This document shows positions 17,140 through 24,882 of a stretch of DNA of 25,682 nucleotides, one piece after another. Source of the stretch: Pseudomonadota bacterium (lineage in GTDB: Bacteria > Pseudomonadota > Alphaproteobacteria > Rhizobiales > Rhizobiaceae); the NCBI GenBank assembly GCA_023399465.1, contig JAEWPB010000189.1, positions 1 through 25,682 on the forward strand, read 5' to 3'. The position numbers were made by a program, and so were the translations under genes. Under the pieces are notes generated by a model, which saw nothing but the letters and a program-made list of their open reading frames with translations, had not been told where the DNA came from and ran no database searches. How positions within the stretch are numbered: the stretch's first letter is position 1; every line of letters begins with the position of its first letter.

Positions 17140-18891
17140 GTGACCATCTACCATTTCGCCTGGGTCGACGCCGACGCCACCAGCTTCCTTCCCTCCCATG
17201 TGCGCGAGGACGAGGCGGTGCTTGCCTTCGAACTGTCGCATTCGGAGGGCGAGTTCGCGACGCTGTCGATCGAGATCCGCAATCCCCGCAAGGGGCTCCT
17301 CAACGCCTCGCGCAAGCAGTGGGCGTGGTTCTCCGCCGATTTCGGTTCCGGCGCCGAGGCGCTGTTCTTCGGCCGGCTGGTCGCCATGCCGGAGGACATC
17401 ATCGGCAACGCCGTGCGCCTGACCTTCCGGGCGCGGCCGGACGATTTCGCCGATGCCCGGCAGGCGGTCGCCGACGCGCTCAAGGTCGCGCCCTACTGGG
17501 ATCCGGTGTGGATCATGCCCGACGTTCTCGACGATGCCGACGCGGTGCTCGAAAGCCGCTCGGCGCTCTGGCACATCGACCGGGTCAGCCATCAGGTGAC
17601 GATCTCCGACGTGCTGACCGCCGAGGACGGGGTGATCGACCTCGGCGGCAACGTCATTCGCGATTCGCTCGAGCTTGCCTATGGCGCGCCGCCGGCCTCC
17701 AGCATCAGCTGCGAGGCGGTGGTCGGCTGGGAGCAGTCGCTGACCGGCAGCTTCGACCTGGTGCCGGCGCTGCTCGCCGCCTTCAAGGCGGCGGGAACAG
17801 ATACCGCCAACGTCATCTCTTCCTTCACCGGGCAGGGGCTGATGGAGGACTGGCCCAAGCCCGGCACCCGCATCGGCGGCGGCTGGTCGTTCGGCAAGTC
17901 GGCGATCAGCCGGGTCGACGGCTTTACCGTGCCAAAGGACTTCGAGACCCAGGTGTTCACCACAAACGGGCTTTGGGGGCAGAAAGCCGAGTGGCCGTGC
18001 TGGAAGATGAAGCCGGTGCTGCGGGCCCGCTACGACGCCAGCCGCGGCCGCACCGAGGTGCTGCGCTTCACCCTTGTTGCCGATACCCAGGCCTTCGTCG
18101 CCGATCCCGACGACAGCGAACCGCTGACGCTGACGCTGTCCTCCGACCTGGTCGGCGCGCCGGTCGATTCCGGCGACAAGCTGCCGATCGGCTCGCGCCG
18201 CAACCGCGCCTATTTCCCGACCGAACGCGGGTTACGCTCGGTCGCCTATCTCGTGGCGGTGTGCCGGGCGCGGCTTCGGGCGCGGGCGCGCTCGGTGGAG
18301 ATCAAGGGCGAGACCAGCCTGGCGCGCGGGCGCAACTTCTCCTGCCGCAAGGCGATCCGCATCGAGGACCCGCGGCTGCCGGGCGGTGCGGCCACCGGCA
18401 AGATCATCTCCTATACCCTGTCGATGTCCGGCGACGGCGGCGAGGCGATCGCCGGCTTCGTTATCGGCTGTTCGCTCGGCAAGGGCAATTCGATTGCGGC
18501 TGCAATCGGCACCCCGGCCTATGTCGCGGGCGGCTATGTCGAAACCGGCTGGCAGCGCTACGCCGGCGCCAGCACCGCGGTGGTGGCGGGCGAGGTGACG
18601 GTCGCCGATTTTTCCGACATCGCCCCTGATGACGACGGCATCGACTTCGACCACCTGACCGAGGCCGACGTGATCGACGCAATCACGGTGATCAACGGCG
18701 AGCGCGACCAGCGGGCGCTGATCCGCGCCTACAATTCCTCCTACAAGGAAGTGGCCGAGGCCTTTGACCAGGCATTCACCGAGATCATCCTGAAACTGAA
18801 GCCGATCGCCAAGGGGCCGTTCGAGACGGTCTACGACATCACGGTCAGCCGCCTGGCGCTGCCGAAGACCATCGACCTGGAGGCGGCGTGA
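17140..18891 (+). CDS. Large tail-tip/hub-like protein (583 aa)
   Basis: The gene begins with GTG at 17140, directly abutting the preceding TGA, which signals translational coupling. The start of the protein (YHFAWVDADATSFLPSHVRE) and the block EGEFATLSIEIRNPRKGLLN within the first 60 residues look like the hub domain of small siphovirus tails; KVAPYWDPVWI and ALWHIDRVSHQVTISDVL follow around 115-170. There is no enzymatic motif that I recognise. Its length and place after the tape measure suit a baseplate-hub or tail-associated structural protein. It ends LPKTIDLEAA and is followed after one base by the next gene. The specific role is inferred from position. Confidence 0.75.
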   Translation: MTIYHFAWVDADATSFLPSHVREDEAVLAFELSHSEGEFATLSIEIRNPRKGLLNASRKQWAWFSADFGSGAEALFFGRLVAMPEDIIGNAVRLTFRARPDDFADARQAVADALKVAPYWDPVWIMPDVLDDADAVLESRSALWHIDRVSHQVTISDVLTAEDGVIDLGGNVIRDSLELAYGAPPASSISCEAVVGWEQSLTGSFDLVPALLAAFKAAGTDTANVISSFTGQGLMEDWPKPGTRIGGGWSFGKSAISRVDGFTVPKDFETQVFTTNGLWGQKAEWPCWKMKPVLRARYDASRGRTEVLRFTLVADTQAFVADPDDSEPLTLTLSSDLVGAPVDSGDKLPIGSRRNRAYFPTERGLRSVAYLVAVCRARLRARARSVEIKGETSLARGRNFSCRKAIRIEDPRLPGGAATGKIISYTLSMSGDGGEAIAGFVIGCSLGKGNSIAAAIGTPAYVAGGYVETGWQRYAGASTAVVAGEVTVADFSDIAPDDDGIDFDHLTEADVIDAITVINGERDQRALIRAYNSSYKEVAEAFDQAFTEIILKLKPIAKGPFETVYDITVSRLALPKTIDLEAA

Positions 18892-18892
18892 A

Positions 18893-19303
18893 ATGGCGGC
18901 GTTCGGCGGGACCTACAGTTTCGGCGGCAGCGACGACGGCGGCGACCGCTTTCTTGCCCGCCTGCTCGCAAGGCGGCTGCCGGAGGACGCGGATGCCGAG
19001 GCAGAGGTGCGCTGGGGCAAGGCGTCCAACTTCATCGCCCAGATGGAGGGGCAGGCCTACCTGCCGACCGTCACCATCATCAACCTGCCAGGCTATCCTA
19101 CCGACGACGACGAACCGGAGGATCTGCCGGTTCTCGACTGGTACGAGCAGGAGCGCACCATCTCCGAGGTGCGGGTCGAGAACCCCGACGACGAGGACCA
19201 GTATGTCATCGTCGAGCGGATCGAGACCATCACCTTCCAGACGGCGGAGGGCCGGCGCGTGCGGCTCAACTTCCGCAACGAGGATAGCGGGGAGGCGGTC
19301 TGA
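18893..19303 (+). CDS. Hypothetical tail-module protein (136 aa)
   Basis: The product is acidic, with a run of aspartates and glutamates in the middle (YPTDDDEPEDLPVLDWYEQE). The second half is predicted beta (YVIVERIETITFQTAEGRRV). ATG 18893 lies one base beyond the previous stop, and its own TGA overlaps the next ATG (TGATG), so it is co-translated in the tail operon. I do not recognise a domain. By position it is a tail-tip accessory or assembly protein. Confidence 0.7.
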   Translation: MAAFGGTYSFGGSDDGGDRFLARLLARRLPEDADAEAEVRWGKASNFIAQMEGQAYLPTVTIINLPGYPTDDDEPEDLPVLDWYEQERTISEVRVENPDDEDQYVIVERIETITFQTAEGRRVRLNFRNEDSGEAV

Positions 19304-20055
19304 TGCCGGGCTCGGCCGGCGATCCCGTCCGCCTCGATCCGTTCCGCCGGATCGTCGAGGTCGGGTGGGGAGCGATGACGCATCTGGCGTTTTCGATTGC
19401 GATCGATGTGAACTACAGCAGGGACGCGGTCTTTGATCCGCCGCCGGATCCCGGCCTCGGCAATCGTCCGGTGATAACTGCGGAGCAATACGTTTCGGGC
19501 TGGGCTCAACAGTTCTTCACCGCCGGCAGTGAGACCTATGATTTCCAGAAATCGGCAACATCACCCGTCGAGGTTCGTGCATTCCGTTCCGGCAGGTGGG
19601 TGGCGATTTCGGCGGCGAGCATGGTGATCGATGGCGGCTTGCCACCGTTTTCGCATACCAGCACCAGCGACATTGTGTCGGTGTTCACCAACGACTATTT
19701 CCCGCTTCATTCGAGCCCGCATGGGCTGTGGACGTTGACGCCAGGTGGCGCAGGCGGTGGCCTTCATGTGCCGGGAAGGCCTGACAAGCCGTTTGCCTAC
19801 GGCACCTCTCCGAAGGTCTACATGGAGTACAACGCGATCCGCACGGAGGGTGACTACTGGGCCTCGACACCAGGGCTCGGTGTGCAATTCGGCTCCATGA
19901 GCGCCCATCAGGTGACGCCGATAATCGACAAGGTTTATCCGGTCTCCGGGATGCTGGTGCGGTACAGGGGCAAGGCCTTTCGCGGTGTCGCGACCGCTGT
20001 GGCCAACGCTGATGATTTGTGGATTTTGTGCGAGCGCTCCGCCGCCGACGAATGA
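19303..20055 (+). CDS. Hypothetical tail-module protein (250 aa)
   Basis: This is a beta-rich protein with aromatic-rich loops (YVSGWAQQFFTAGSETYDF, DYFPLHSSPHGLWTL). There is no transmembrane segment. The start ATG at 19303 overlaps the previous stop; an internal ATG at 19375 is possible but would lose the overlap. Codon use is less GC-biased here (TTT, TAT, ATT codons frequent) than in the flanking genes, hinting that this part of the tail tip was exchanged by recombination, as is common for host-recognition proteins. I infer a tail-tip or receptor-contact role from location only. Confidence 0.65.
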   Translation: MPGSAGDPVRLDPFRRIVEVGWGAMTHLAFSIAIDVNYSRDAVFDPPPDPGLGNRPVITAEQYVSGWAQQFFTAGSETYDFQKSATSPVEVRAFRSGRWVAISAASMVIDGGLPPFSHTSTSDIVSVFTNDYFPLHSSPHGLWTLTPGGAGGGLHVPGRPDKPFAYGTSPKVYMEYNAIRTEGDYWASTPGLGVQFGSMSAHQVTPIIDKVYPVSGMLVRYRGKAFRGVATAVANADDLWILCERSAADE

Positions 20056-20064
20056 GAGGACACC

Positions 20065-20625
20065 ATGATCACCTATCGCACCACCGGCGCCTGGGGCAGC
20101 GGCAAGGGCTCGAACCTGACCGCCGCCGAGGTCGACGGCAATTTCCACGATCTCGCAAGCCGGCTCGAGGATCTCGAGGGCGATCCGCCGGCGCCGAACC
20201 AGATCGCCAACATCACCCAGTCCGGCAACACCATCACCATCCATCTCGAGGGTGGCGAAAGCTTCGGCCCGTTCACCCTGCCGCGCCCGGTGCAGCGGCC
20301 GACGCTGGCGAAGAACGTGACGGCGACGACGCTGACGCCGGTCGTTGCCGAGGCGATGCACTATTTCCGCTGTTCGCATGCGATCGGCTGCGCCATCACC
20401 ATTCCCGCCAATGCGGCGCAGGCGTTCCTCGTCGATACCGAACTGCATTTCCGCCAGGCCGGCGCCGGGCCGCTGACCTTCAGCGGCGGGATCGGCGTAA
20501 CGCTGAACGTCGTCGAAGGCTATGTCGCCGGGACAGCGGTCGAGGGCGCGGTGGTGACGGCGAAGAAGGTCGGCACCAACGAGTGGGACCTGTTCGGCCT
20601 GCTGGCGGCGGAGACCACGGCCTGA
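20065..20625 (+). CDS. Phage tail protein with fibre-attachment-like N-terminus (186 aa)
   Basis: The N-terminus (YRTTGAWGSGKGSNLTAAEV, DGNFHDLASRLEDLE) is the pattern seen at the start of many tail-fibre and neck-fibre proteins, in which a short anchor with a GNF-like motif is followed by a coiled coil. A proline-rich hinge at residue 50 leads to a beta-rich carboxyl part (residues 60-186). ATG 20065 has GAGAGGA seven bases upstream (20053-20059), partly covering the previous stop. Its TGA overlaps the next ATG. A structural role in the fibre or tail tip is likely. Confidence 0.7.
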   Translation: MITYRTTGAWGSGKGSNLTAAEVDGNFHDLASRLEDLEGDPPAPNQIANITQSGNTITIHLEGGESFGPFTLPRPVQRPTLAKNVTATTLTPVVAEAMHYFRCSHAIGCAITIPANAAQAFLVDTELHFRQAGAGPLTFSGGIGVTLNVVEGYVAGTAVEGAVVTAKKVGTNEWDLFGLLAAETTA

Positions 20626-21332
20626 TGTACGGCGCGATTTCCTCCATGGTGCTGAACGCGGTTGGCGGCCCTTATGTCCCCGTCGATGGCGACGCGCTCG
20701 TCCATGCCGATTTCGTCGCCGAAGTCTACGAGGTCGGCGGCGCGCCGTCCTCGCTGGCGGCGATGTTCTCCGGCACCGATCCGACCGGCTTTTCCGCCTC
20801 CGGGATGACGGTCGGCTATGACAGCGCCAACCGGCCGATGCTGGCCGGGGCGGCGTTTGCCGCGATCGCCGAGGGGCTTTCCGACGGCATCACCCTGCTG
20901 TTCGAACTCGACGGCCTGCCCGGCGACACCATCCTGTTCGTTGGCGATCATGACGAGATCGGCGAGGAGACCGAATATCTCTGGCTGACCTCGCAGCCGG
21001 GGGCGGAAAACCGCACGACGCTCTCCTTCGGCTCGAACACCCTGCCGACCAACGATTTCGGCATCAACCGCATCGCCTTCAGCTTCTCGCGCGACCTCGG
21101 CGGCGGGACGTGGCGCCACGCGCTCTCGGTCAACGGCTCGACGGTTTCGACCAGCGGCGACCACTACCAGGAGGTCGCCTATTCGATCGGCGCCTATCTC
21201 GAGCATGTCGGCACCATCGAGATCGGCGGCTCGCAGAGCTGGGGCTACACCAACGACAACGAGGCGTTCCGCAAGTTCATTGCCTATCCCGCGATGGACG
21301 ATGCCGCACTTTCCGCCCTGACCGCCCTTTGA
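20625..21332 (+). CDS. Tail fibre/receptor-contact protein with lectin-like fold (235 aa)
   Basis: The start ATG at 20625 overlaps the preceding stop (TGATG). Around residues 50-200 the alternating beta pattern (GITLLFELDGLPGDTILFVG, RIAFSFSRDLGGGTWRHALS, GSTVSTSGDHYQ, GTIEIGGSQSWGYTNDNEAF) resembles the concanavalin-A/laminin-G-like jelly rolls common in phage fibres, including the terminal DDAALSALTAL found after LamG-type domains. This suggests carbohydrate binding on the host envelope. The fold call is from pattern only. Confidence 0.62.
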   Translation: MYGAISSMVLNAVGGPYVPVDGDALVHADFVAEVYEVGGAPSSLAAMFSGTDPTGFSASGMTVGYDSANRPMLAGAAFAAIAEGLSDGITLLFELDGLPGDTILFVGDHDEIGEETEYLWLTSQPGAENRTTLSFGSNTLPTNDFGINRIAFSFSRDLGGGTWRHALSVNGSTVSTSGDHYQEVAYSIGAYLEHVGTIEIGGSQSWGYTNDNEAFRKFIAYPAMDDAALSALTAL

Positions 21333-21360
21333 CCCCAAATCCACGAGAGGAGAGACCATC

Positions 21361-21672
21361 ATGGCCACCCTGACCGTCACCTACATGCGCGCCTTTCCGA
21401 ATGTCTATGGGACCCAGGCTGCGGCGATCGGCTGCGGCTTCGGCGCCAGAAGCGAGGTGCTGACCCTGCCGGCAACGGGCACGCTTGTCGCCGGCAATGG
21501 CGAGAACGCCGTCGAGCTGCTCGCCGATGCCGACTGCTGGGTGGCGATCGGCCCGTCGCCCTCGACCTCGGAGAGCGGCGGCGTGCGCGCCGCCCACCGG
21601 CTGAAGGCGGGGATCCCCTACCAGTATCAGGTCGACGGCGGCCACACGGTCGCGGCCTCGGCGGTGGCCTGA
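21361..21672 (+). CDS. Small hypothetical tail-module protein (103 aa)
   Basis: The product is a small all-beta protein (LTVTYMRAFPNVYG, LTLPATGTLVAGNGENAVEL, DCWVAIGPSPSTSE), similar in style to small decoration or fibre-tip proteins that recur in phage tail modules. A GAGAGGAGAG ribosome-binding site lies at 21346-21355, six bases before ATG 21361. No enzymatic motif is seen. It is followed after three bases by a 57-residue gene. Confidence 0.7.
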   Translation: MATLTVTYMRAFPNVYGTQAAAIGCGFGARSEVLTLPATGTLVAGNGENAVELLADADCWVAIGPSPSTSESGGVRAAHRLKAGIPYQYQVDGGHTVAASAVA

Positions 21673-21675
21673 GCG

Positions 21676-21849
21676 ATGGCGGCCCTGCGCCTGCGCCTCG
21701 GGCTCGGCCCCGCCGTCACCGCCTCCGGCCCGCCTCCCGCCGATCCGGTCGATGTCGCGGTGCTGGCCTCGGCAATCTTCATCCGCCCGGCCAATACCCA
21801 GGTTTCCGCCGCGGTGCTGGCGGCGGCGATCTTCATCAAGCCGCAATAG
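21676..21849 (+). CDS. 57-residue peptide with a tandem internal repeat
   Basis: ATG 21676 lies three bases after the previous stop, and the TAG at 21847-21849 forms part of the ribosome-binding site of the next gene (TAGGAGG). Two units of similar sequence, VAVLASAIFIRP and AAVLAAAIFIKP, lie about 17 residues apart after a proline-rich leader. The repeats are hydrophobic but bounded by prolines and may form short strands or helices in a trimeric fibre or a chaperone. Tight packing, and good codon use in this frame, support a real gene; the function is unknown. Confidence 0.6.
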   Translation: MAALRLRLGLGPAVTASGPPPADPVDVAVLASAIFIRPANTQVSAAVLAAAIFIKPQ

Positions 21850-21857
21850 GAGGACCC

Positions 21858-22850
21858 ATGTCCATTCTCGCCTTCGGCACTTCGCTTGCCGCATTCATAA
21901 CCGGGTCCGTGCCTTCCGGCCTGTCGGTATCCACCTCCAGCGCCGAGCTGGCGGCCGAAGCGGGCGAGGGCGTGGCTATTGCCACAAATAGTGCGCAGGT
22001 CCTCAGGTTGCCTTTCGCGGCGGCCTCCGATGTCTGGGTGGATTTCAGCTATTACCAGAACGGTTCATGGCCCTCGGCGGTGGCGCCGATCCTGGTGCTT
22101 TCCAGCGGCGGCACCGACCTGTTCCGCCTTAACGTGGTGGCTTCAAGCGGCTCGATGTTCCGGGCGTCCTACTGGAACGGCTCCGGCTGGACCTATGCGG
22201 CAGCGGCAGCAGGCACCGCTGGCAGCAGCTCAAGGGTGCGCTTCGCCCTGCATGTCAGGATATCCGACAGCGGCGGCGTGATCGACCTCTACAAGGACGG
22301 CGCGCTGGTCGCCTCGTTCGAGGGCGACACGCAGCTGACGGCGGCGACCACCGTCGACAGCGCCAGGTTCTCCAGTATGGTAAGTGCCCGCGCCACCCTG
22401 TCGGCCATGATGGTTGCCGACGAGGACACGCGGGCGATCACCTACATCCACCGCCGCGTCAACGGTGCCGGCGCGGTCAGCGACTGGGGCGGCGCCAGCA
22501 CCGCCGTCGACGAGACCGGCATCGACGACACCGACCTGATCCAGTCGGATACCGCGGACGAGGTCAGCACCTTCGCAAAGGCGGCGCTGCCGACCGCCTA
22601 TGCCAGCGGCTACGACGTCGTCGGCGTCGGCGTGGTGGCGCGGGCGCGAAAGGGGGCGAGCGGGCCGGACAGGCTGCAGCTCGTCGCCCGTTCCGGCTCA
22701 ACGAACGGCTTTTCCGGCGACAGGACGCTCGACGGCGCCTTCGCGCCTGCCAGCCACGTGTTCCACCAGAACCCCGCCACCTCGGCCGCCTGGACCTATG
22801 CCGAGGCCGACGCCGCCCAGCCGGGGGTGAAGAGCATCAAGGCCGCGTGA
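21858..22850 (+). CDS. Tail fibre-like protein with lectin-like domain (330 aa)
   Basis: A strong TAGGAGG site precedes ATG 21858. Residues 50-200 form a jelly-roll-like pattern (SDVWVDFSYYQNGSW, RFALHVRISDSGGVIDLYKD, GALVASFEGDTQL, ARFSSM) typical of LamG/concanavalin-like fibre domains. Residues 200-330 (YIHRRVNGAGAVSDWGGAST, YDVVGVGVVARARKGASGPD, ASHVFHQNPATSAAWTYAEA) resemble a second beta domain found in many alphaproteobacterial tail proteins. It is the last structural gene before the lysis cassette. The likely role is adsorption; the receptor is unknown. Confidence 0.68.
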   Translation: MSILAFGTSLAAFITGSVPSGLSVSTSSAELAAEAGEGVAIATNSAQVLRLPFAAASDVWVDFSYYQNGSWPSAVAPILVLSSGGTDLFRLNVVASSGSMFRASYWNGSGWTYAAAAAGTAGSSSRVRFALHVRISDSGGVIDLYKDGALVASFEGDTQLTAATTVDSARFSSMVSARATLSAMMVADEDTRAITYIHRRVNGAGAVSDWGGASTAVDETGIDDTDLIQSDTADEVSTFAKAALPTAYASGYDVVGVGVVARARKGASGPDRLQLVARSGSTNGFSGDRTLDGAFAPASHVFHQNPATSAAWTYAEADAAQPGVKSIKAA

Positions 22851-22872
22851 TCGCGGCATAGAGGAGATTTCC

Positions 22873-23085
22873 ATGATCGTCGCCAACTGGCGGACGGTGC
22901 TGCGCCGCGCGTGGTCCGTCCGGCTGATGCTGCTTGCCGGGCTGCTGTCCGGCCTCGAGGTGGCGCTGCCCTTGTTCGGCGAGCGCCTGCCGGTCGCGCC
23001 GGGGGTGCTTGCCGCGCTCTCCGGCCTTGTCGTTGCCGCCGCCTTCATCGCGCGGCTGATCGTCCAGAAGGGGATATCCGAATGA
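22873..23085 (+). CDS. Putative holin (70 aa)
   Basis: The small product has a cationic N-terminus (NWRTVLRRAWSVR) and two hydrophobic segments, about residues 17-32 (LMLLAGLLSGLEVALP) and 42-63 (APGVLAALSGLVVAAAFIAR), consistent with a class II holin that perforates the inner membrane. Similar proteins occur next to endolysins in Rhizobiales phages (possibly DUF7940-type). GAGGAG lies nine bases before ATG 22873. Its stop overlaps the endolysin start (ATGA). Given a SAR endolysin downstream, it could act as a pinholin. Confidence 0.78.
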   Translation: MIVANWRTVLRRAWSVRLMLLAGLLSGLEVALPLFGERLPVAPGVLAALSGLVVAAAFIARLIVQKGISE

Positions 23086-23546
23086 GCAGGCTGCACAAGG
23101 GCGGGGCTGTCCTCGCCGCCGCGATCGCACTGGTCGGCGCATGGGAGGGGCTGCGCACCGTCGCCTATCGCGACGTCGTAGGCATTCCGACGGTCTGCTT
23201 CGGCGAGACCCGCGGGGTGAAGATGGGCGACCGCTACGGCGTCGAGGAATGCCGGGCGATGCTCGGCGATGCGCTTGCCGAATTCGAGGCCGGCATGCGC
23301 CGCTGCCTGAAGAAGCCGGACGCGCTGCCCGACAAGGTCTATGTCGCCTTCCTCTCGGCAAGCTACAACATCGGCACGGGCGCCTTCTGCGGCTCGTCGA
23401 TGGCCCGGCGGGCCAATGGCGGCGATCTTTCCGGCGCCTGCAACGCGCTGCTTGCCTGGAACCGCGCCGGCGGCAAGGTGATCCCCGGCCTCGTCAACCG
23501 CAGGCGCGAGGAAAACCGCATCTGCCTCGAGGGGCTGGGGCGATGA
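23082..23546 (+). CDS. GH24 endolysin (T4-lysozyme family), SAR type
   Basis: The 154-residue muramidase cleaves peptidoglycan. The catalytic triad E22, D31 and T37 has exactly the spacing of T4 lysozyme (E-x8-D-x5-T), within WEGLRTVAYRDVVGIPTVCF. Residues 7-20 (GGAVLAAAIALVGA) form a weakly hydrophobic alanine/glycine-rich segment behind a basic start, the mark of a signal-anchor-release sequence: export by Sec, tethering to the membrane, then release on depolarisation. Five further cysteines (C39 beside the active site, others around 54, 67, 95 and 107) could control activation by disulfide exchange. It overlaps the holin and the i-spanin genes by four bases each. Confidence 0.92.
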   Translation: MSRLHKGGAVLAAAIALVGAWEGLRTVAYRDVVGIPTVCFGETRGVKMGDRYGVEECRAMLGDALAEFEAGMRRCLKKPDALPDKVYVAFLSASYNIGTGAFCGSSMARRANGGDLSGACNALLAWNRAGGKVIPGLVNRRREENRICLEGLGR

Positions 23547-23989
23547 CCGTCGTCTCCGCCATCACCGCCATTCTGCGGGCGCTCGGGCTACCCTGCGTCA
23601 TCATCCTTGCCGGACTCGGCTTCTACGAGGGCGTGCCGCTCGTCCGCGAGCTGCCGCTCGTCGGCGTGCTTCCGGTGATCGGCGAGCTTGCCGTCGGCCG
23701 GGTGCGGGCGGAGGCGGCGCGCGCCGCGAGCGAAGCCCGTGCCGGCTATGTCAGCCTGGCGGAAAAGCTTTCGCTTGCCGCCGAGCTTGCCGAGATCCGC
23801 CGCCAGCGCGACGCCGGCGCAAGGGTGATCAGCGACTACCGCGAACGCCTCGCGCTTGCCGAGGCCGCCGAACACGACGCCATCGAACAGCTCGAACGGG
23901 AGATTTCCGACCATGAGAGGCAACTGGATCTGGCGGGCCGCGCCTGCCGTCTTGATGCTGGCGACATCGGCTGGCTGCGCCGCAACTGA
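23543..23989 (+). CDS. Inner-membrane spanin (Rz-like)
   Basis: The 148-residue product has an N-terminal hydrophobic region (LGLPCVIILAGLGFYEGVPL and LVGVLPVIGELAV, residues 12-51) followed by a long periplasmic coiled coil (about 55-130: AEKLSLAAELAEIRRQRD, YRERLALAEAAEHDAIEQL). This is the i-spanin plan: anchored in the inner membrane and linked to an outer-membrane lipoprotein to fuse the envelopes at lysis. ATG 23543 overlaps the endolysin stop (ATGA). The o-spanin gene begins inside its 3' end in another frame, the classic Rz/Rz1 arrangement. Confidence 0.82.
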   Translation: MTVVSAITAILRALGLPCVIILAGLGFYEGVPLVRELPLVGVLPVIGELAVGRVRAEAARAASEARAGYVSLAEKLSLAAELAEIRRQRDAGARVISDYRERLALAEAAEHDAIEQLEREISDHERQLDLAGRACRLDAGDIGWLRRN

Positions 23990-24251
23990 CGCCCGCCTCG
24001 CCGATGCCGCCGGCGCGATGGGCAGGACCGGCACCGGGATCGCGCTTGCCGACCTGCCCGACGACTGCCGCCGCACCGAGCCGCACGCGCCGCTCGTCGC
24101 CGGCGCCGAGATGCGCTCGACGCTGGCGCGCGAACGCGCCGCGCTCGACCGCCAGAACGCCCGGGCGATCCGCTGCGCCGGGTTCCATGACCAGCTGCGG
24201 CGCAACCTCGCGCAAGCGCCGCAACAAGTGACGACAACCGACGGCAACTGA
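23913..24251 (+). CDS. Outer-membrane spanin lipoprotein (Rz1-like), overlapping the i-spanin
   Basis: In the frame shifted from the i-spanin, ATG 23913 opens a 112-residue product with a basic start, hydrophobic APAVLMLATSAG and the lipobox ending at Cys22 (SAGC). It overlaps the last 77 bases of the i-spanin gene and extends beyond. The mature part has PDDCRRTEPHAPLVAG and a helical region ARERAALDRQNARAIRCAGF near the end, similar to proteins beside i-spanins in Rhizobiales phages. It is not proline-rich like lambda Rz1. The overlap and lipobox make the o-spanin role likely. Confidence 0.78.
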   Translation: MRGNWIWRAAPAVLMLATSAGCAATDARLADAAGAMGRTGTGIALADLPDDCRRTEPHAPLVAGAEMRSTLARERAALDRQNARAIRCAGFHDQLRRNLAQAPQQVTTTDGN

Positions 24252-24283
24252 CAGCAACCGAGCGCACCCGGGAGGGCAGGGCG

Positions 24284-24628
24284 ATGGCAGCAGTGGAAGC
24301 AAGCCTGCATCAGCAGATCGGCAGACTGATCGCCACGGTCGAGGGCCTCCAGCAGGACTTTCGCCGCTCCGAGCAGAAGTCCGACGCCAGCCGCGCGGCG
24401 ATGCACCGCCGCCTCGACGAGGTGGTCGAGCGCGTCGGCCGGCAGGAAGGCGAGATCGCCACCGCCCGCATCGAGATCGACCAGATGCGGCCGGTGACCG
24501 ACGACGTGAGGAAATGGAAGCTGATGGGGCTGGGCGCGCTCGGCGTCGTCGGCATCGGCGGCACCGCCTTCGGCGTCAGCATTGCCGGCGTGCTCGAGCG
24601 CATGGCGCATTTCCTGCGCACCGGATAG
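24284..24628 (+). CDS. DUF1515-type membrane-anchored coiled-coil protein
   Basis: The 114-residue product starts with a coiled coil (residues 5-80: HQQIGRLIATVEGLQQDF, MHRRLDEVVERVGRQEGEIA) and then VTDDVRKWKLMGLGALGVVG, leading to a single membrane segment (about 85-105) and a short charged tail. This matches DUF1515, a family seen in Rhizobium prophages near lysis or tail-end genes. The function is not established; it may be an antiholin-like or lysis-timing protein. GGGAGGGCAG lies before ATG 24284. It is the last rightward gene, facing three minus-strand genes. Confidence 0.8.
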   Translation: MAAVEASLHQQIGRLIATVEGLQQDFRRSEQKSDASRAAMHRRLDEVVERVGRQEGEIATARIEIDQMRPVTDDVRKWKLMGLGALGVVGIGGTAFGVSIAGVLERMAHFLRTG

Positions 24629-24666
24629 GCGGCAAGGGTGCCGGGGGCAAGAGGGAACCGCCGTTC

Positions 24667-24777
24667 TCACCACCAGCCGGCAAACCGTCCGGCATGGATG
24701 ACGAGCCCGCCGAGATTGGTCGCCACGATGATGGCGAACAGCAGGACGATGGTGATGCGCAGCGCAGTCTCGCTCAT
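24667..24777 (-). CDS. 36-residue single-pass membrane peptide
   Basis: Reading leftward from ATG 24777 gives a polar start (MSETALR), then a continuous hydrophobic segment ITIVLLFAIIVATNLGGLVI, and a short tail ending GRFAGWW at TGA 24667-24669. GGAGGCCGGAG lies 6-16 bases upstream of the start. A complete transmembrane helix in such a short frame, with a ribosome-binding site, is unlikely by chance. It converges on DUF1515 and follows the zinc-binding gene by 105 bases. Small membrane peptides in prophages can be toxins, exclusion factors or holin modulators; none is demonstrated here. Confidence 0.55.
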   Translation of the reverse strand: MSETALRITIVLLFAIIVATNLGGLVIHAGRFAGWW

Positions 24778-24882
24778 GCGGCTCCGGCCTCCGGCTTTCG
24801 ACGTCCATCCTGCCCGATTGCATGGCCACCTGCAAAGGCCCGGTCATTCGACCCGACAGATCCGGGCACTCGGTCCGGCCTG

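Noticed and set aside
13485..22850. Idea that the element is a tailocin (phage-tail-like bacteriocin)
   Set aside because: No tail tube, sheath or tail-terminator gene is visible, and an integrase with attachment sites and a replication origin is present. The pattern is better explained as a deleted siphovirus.
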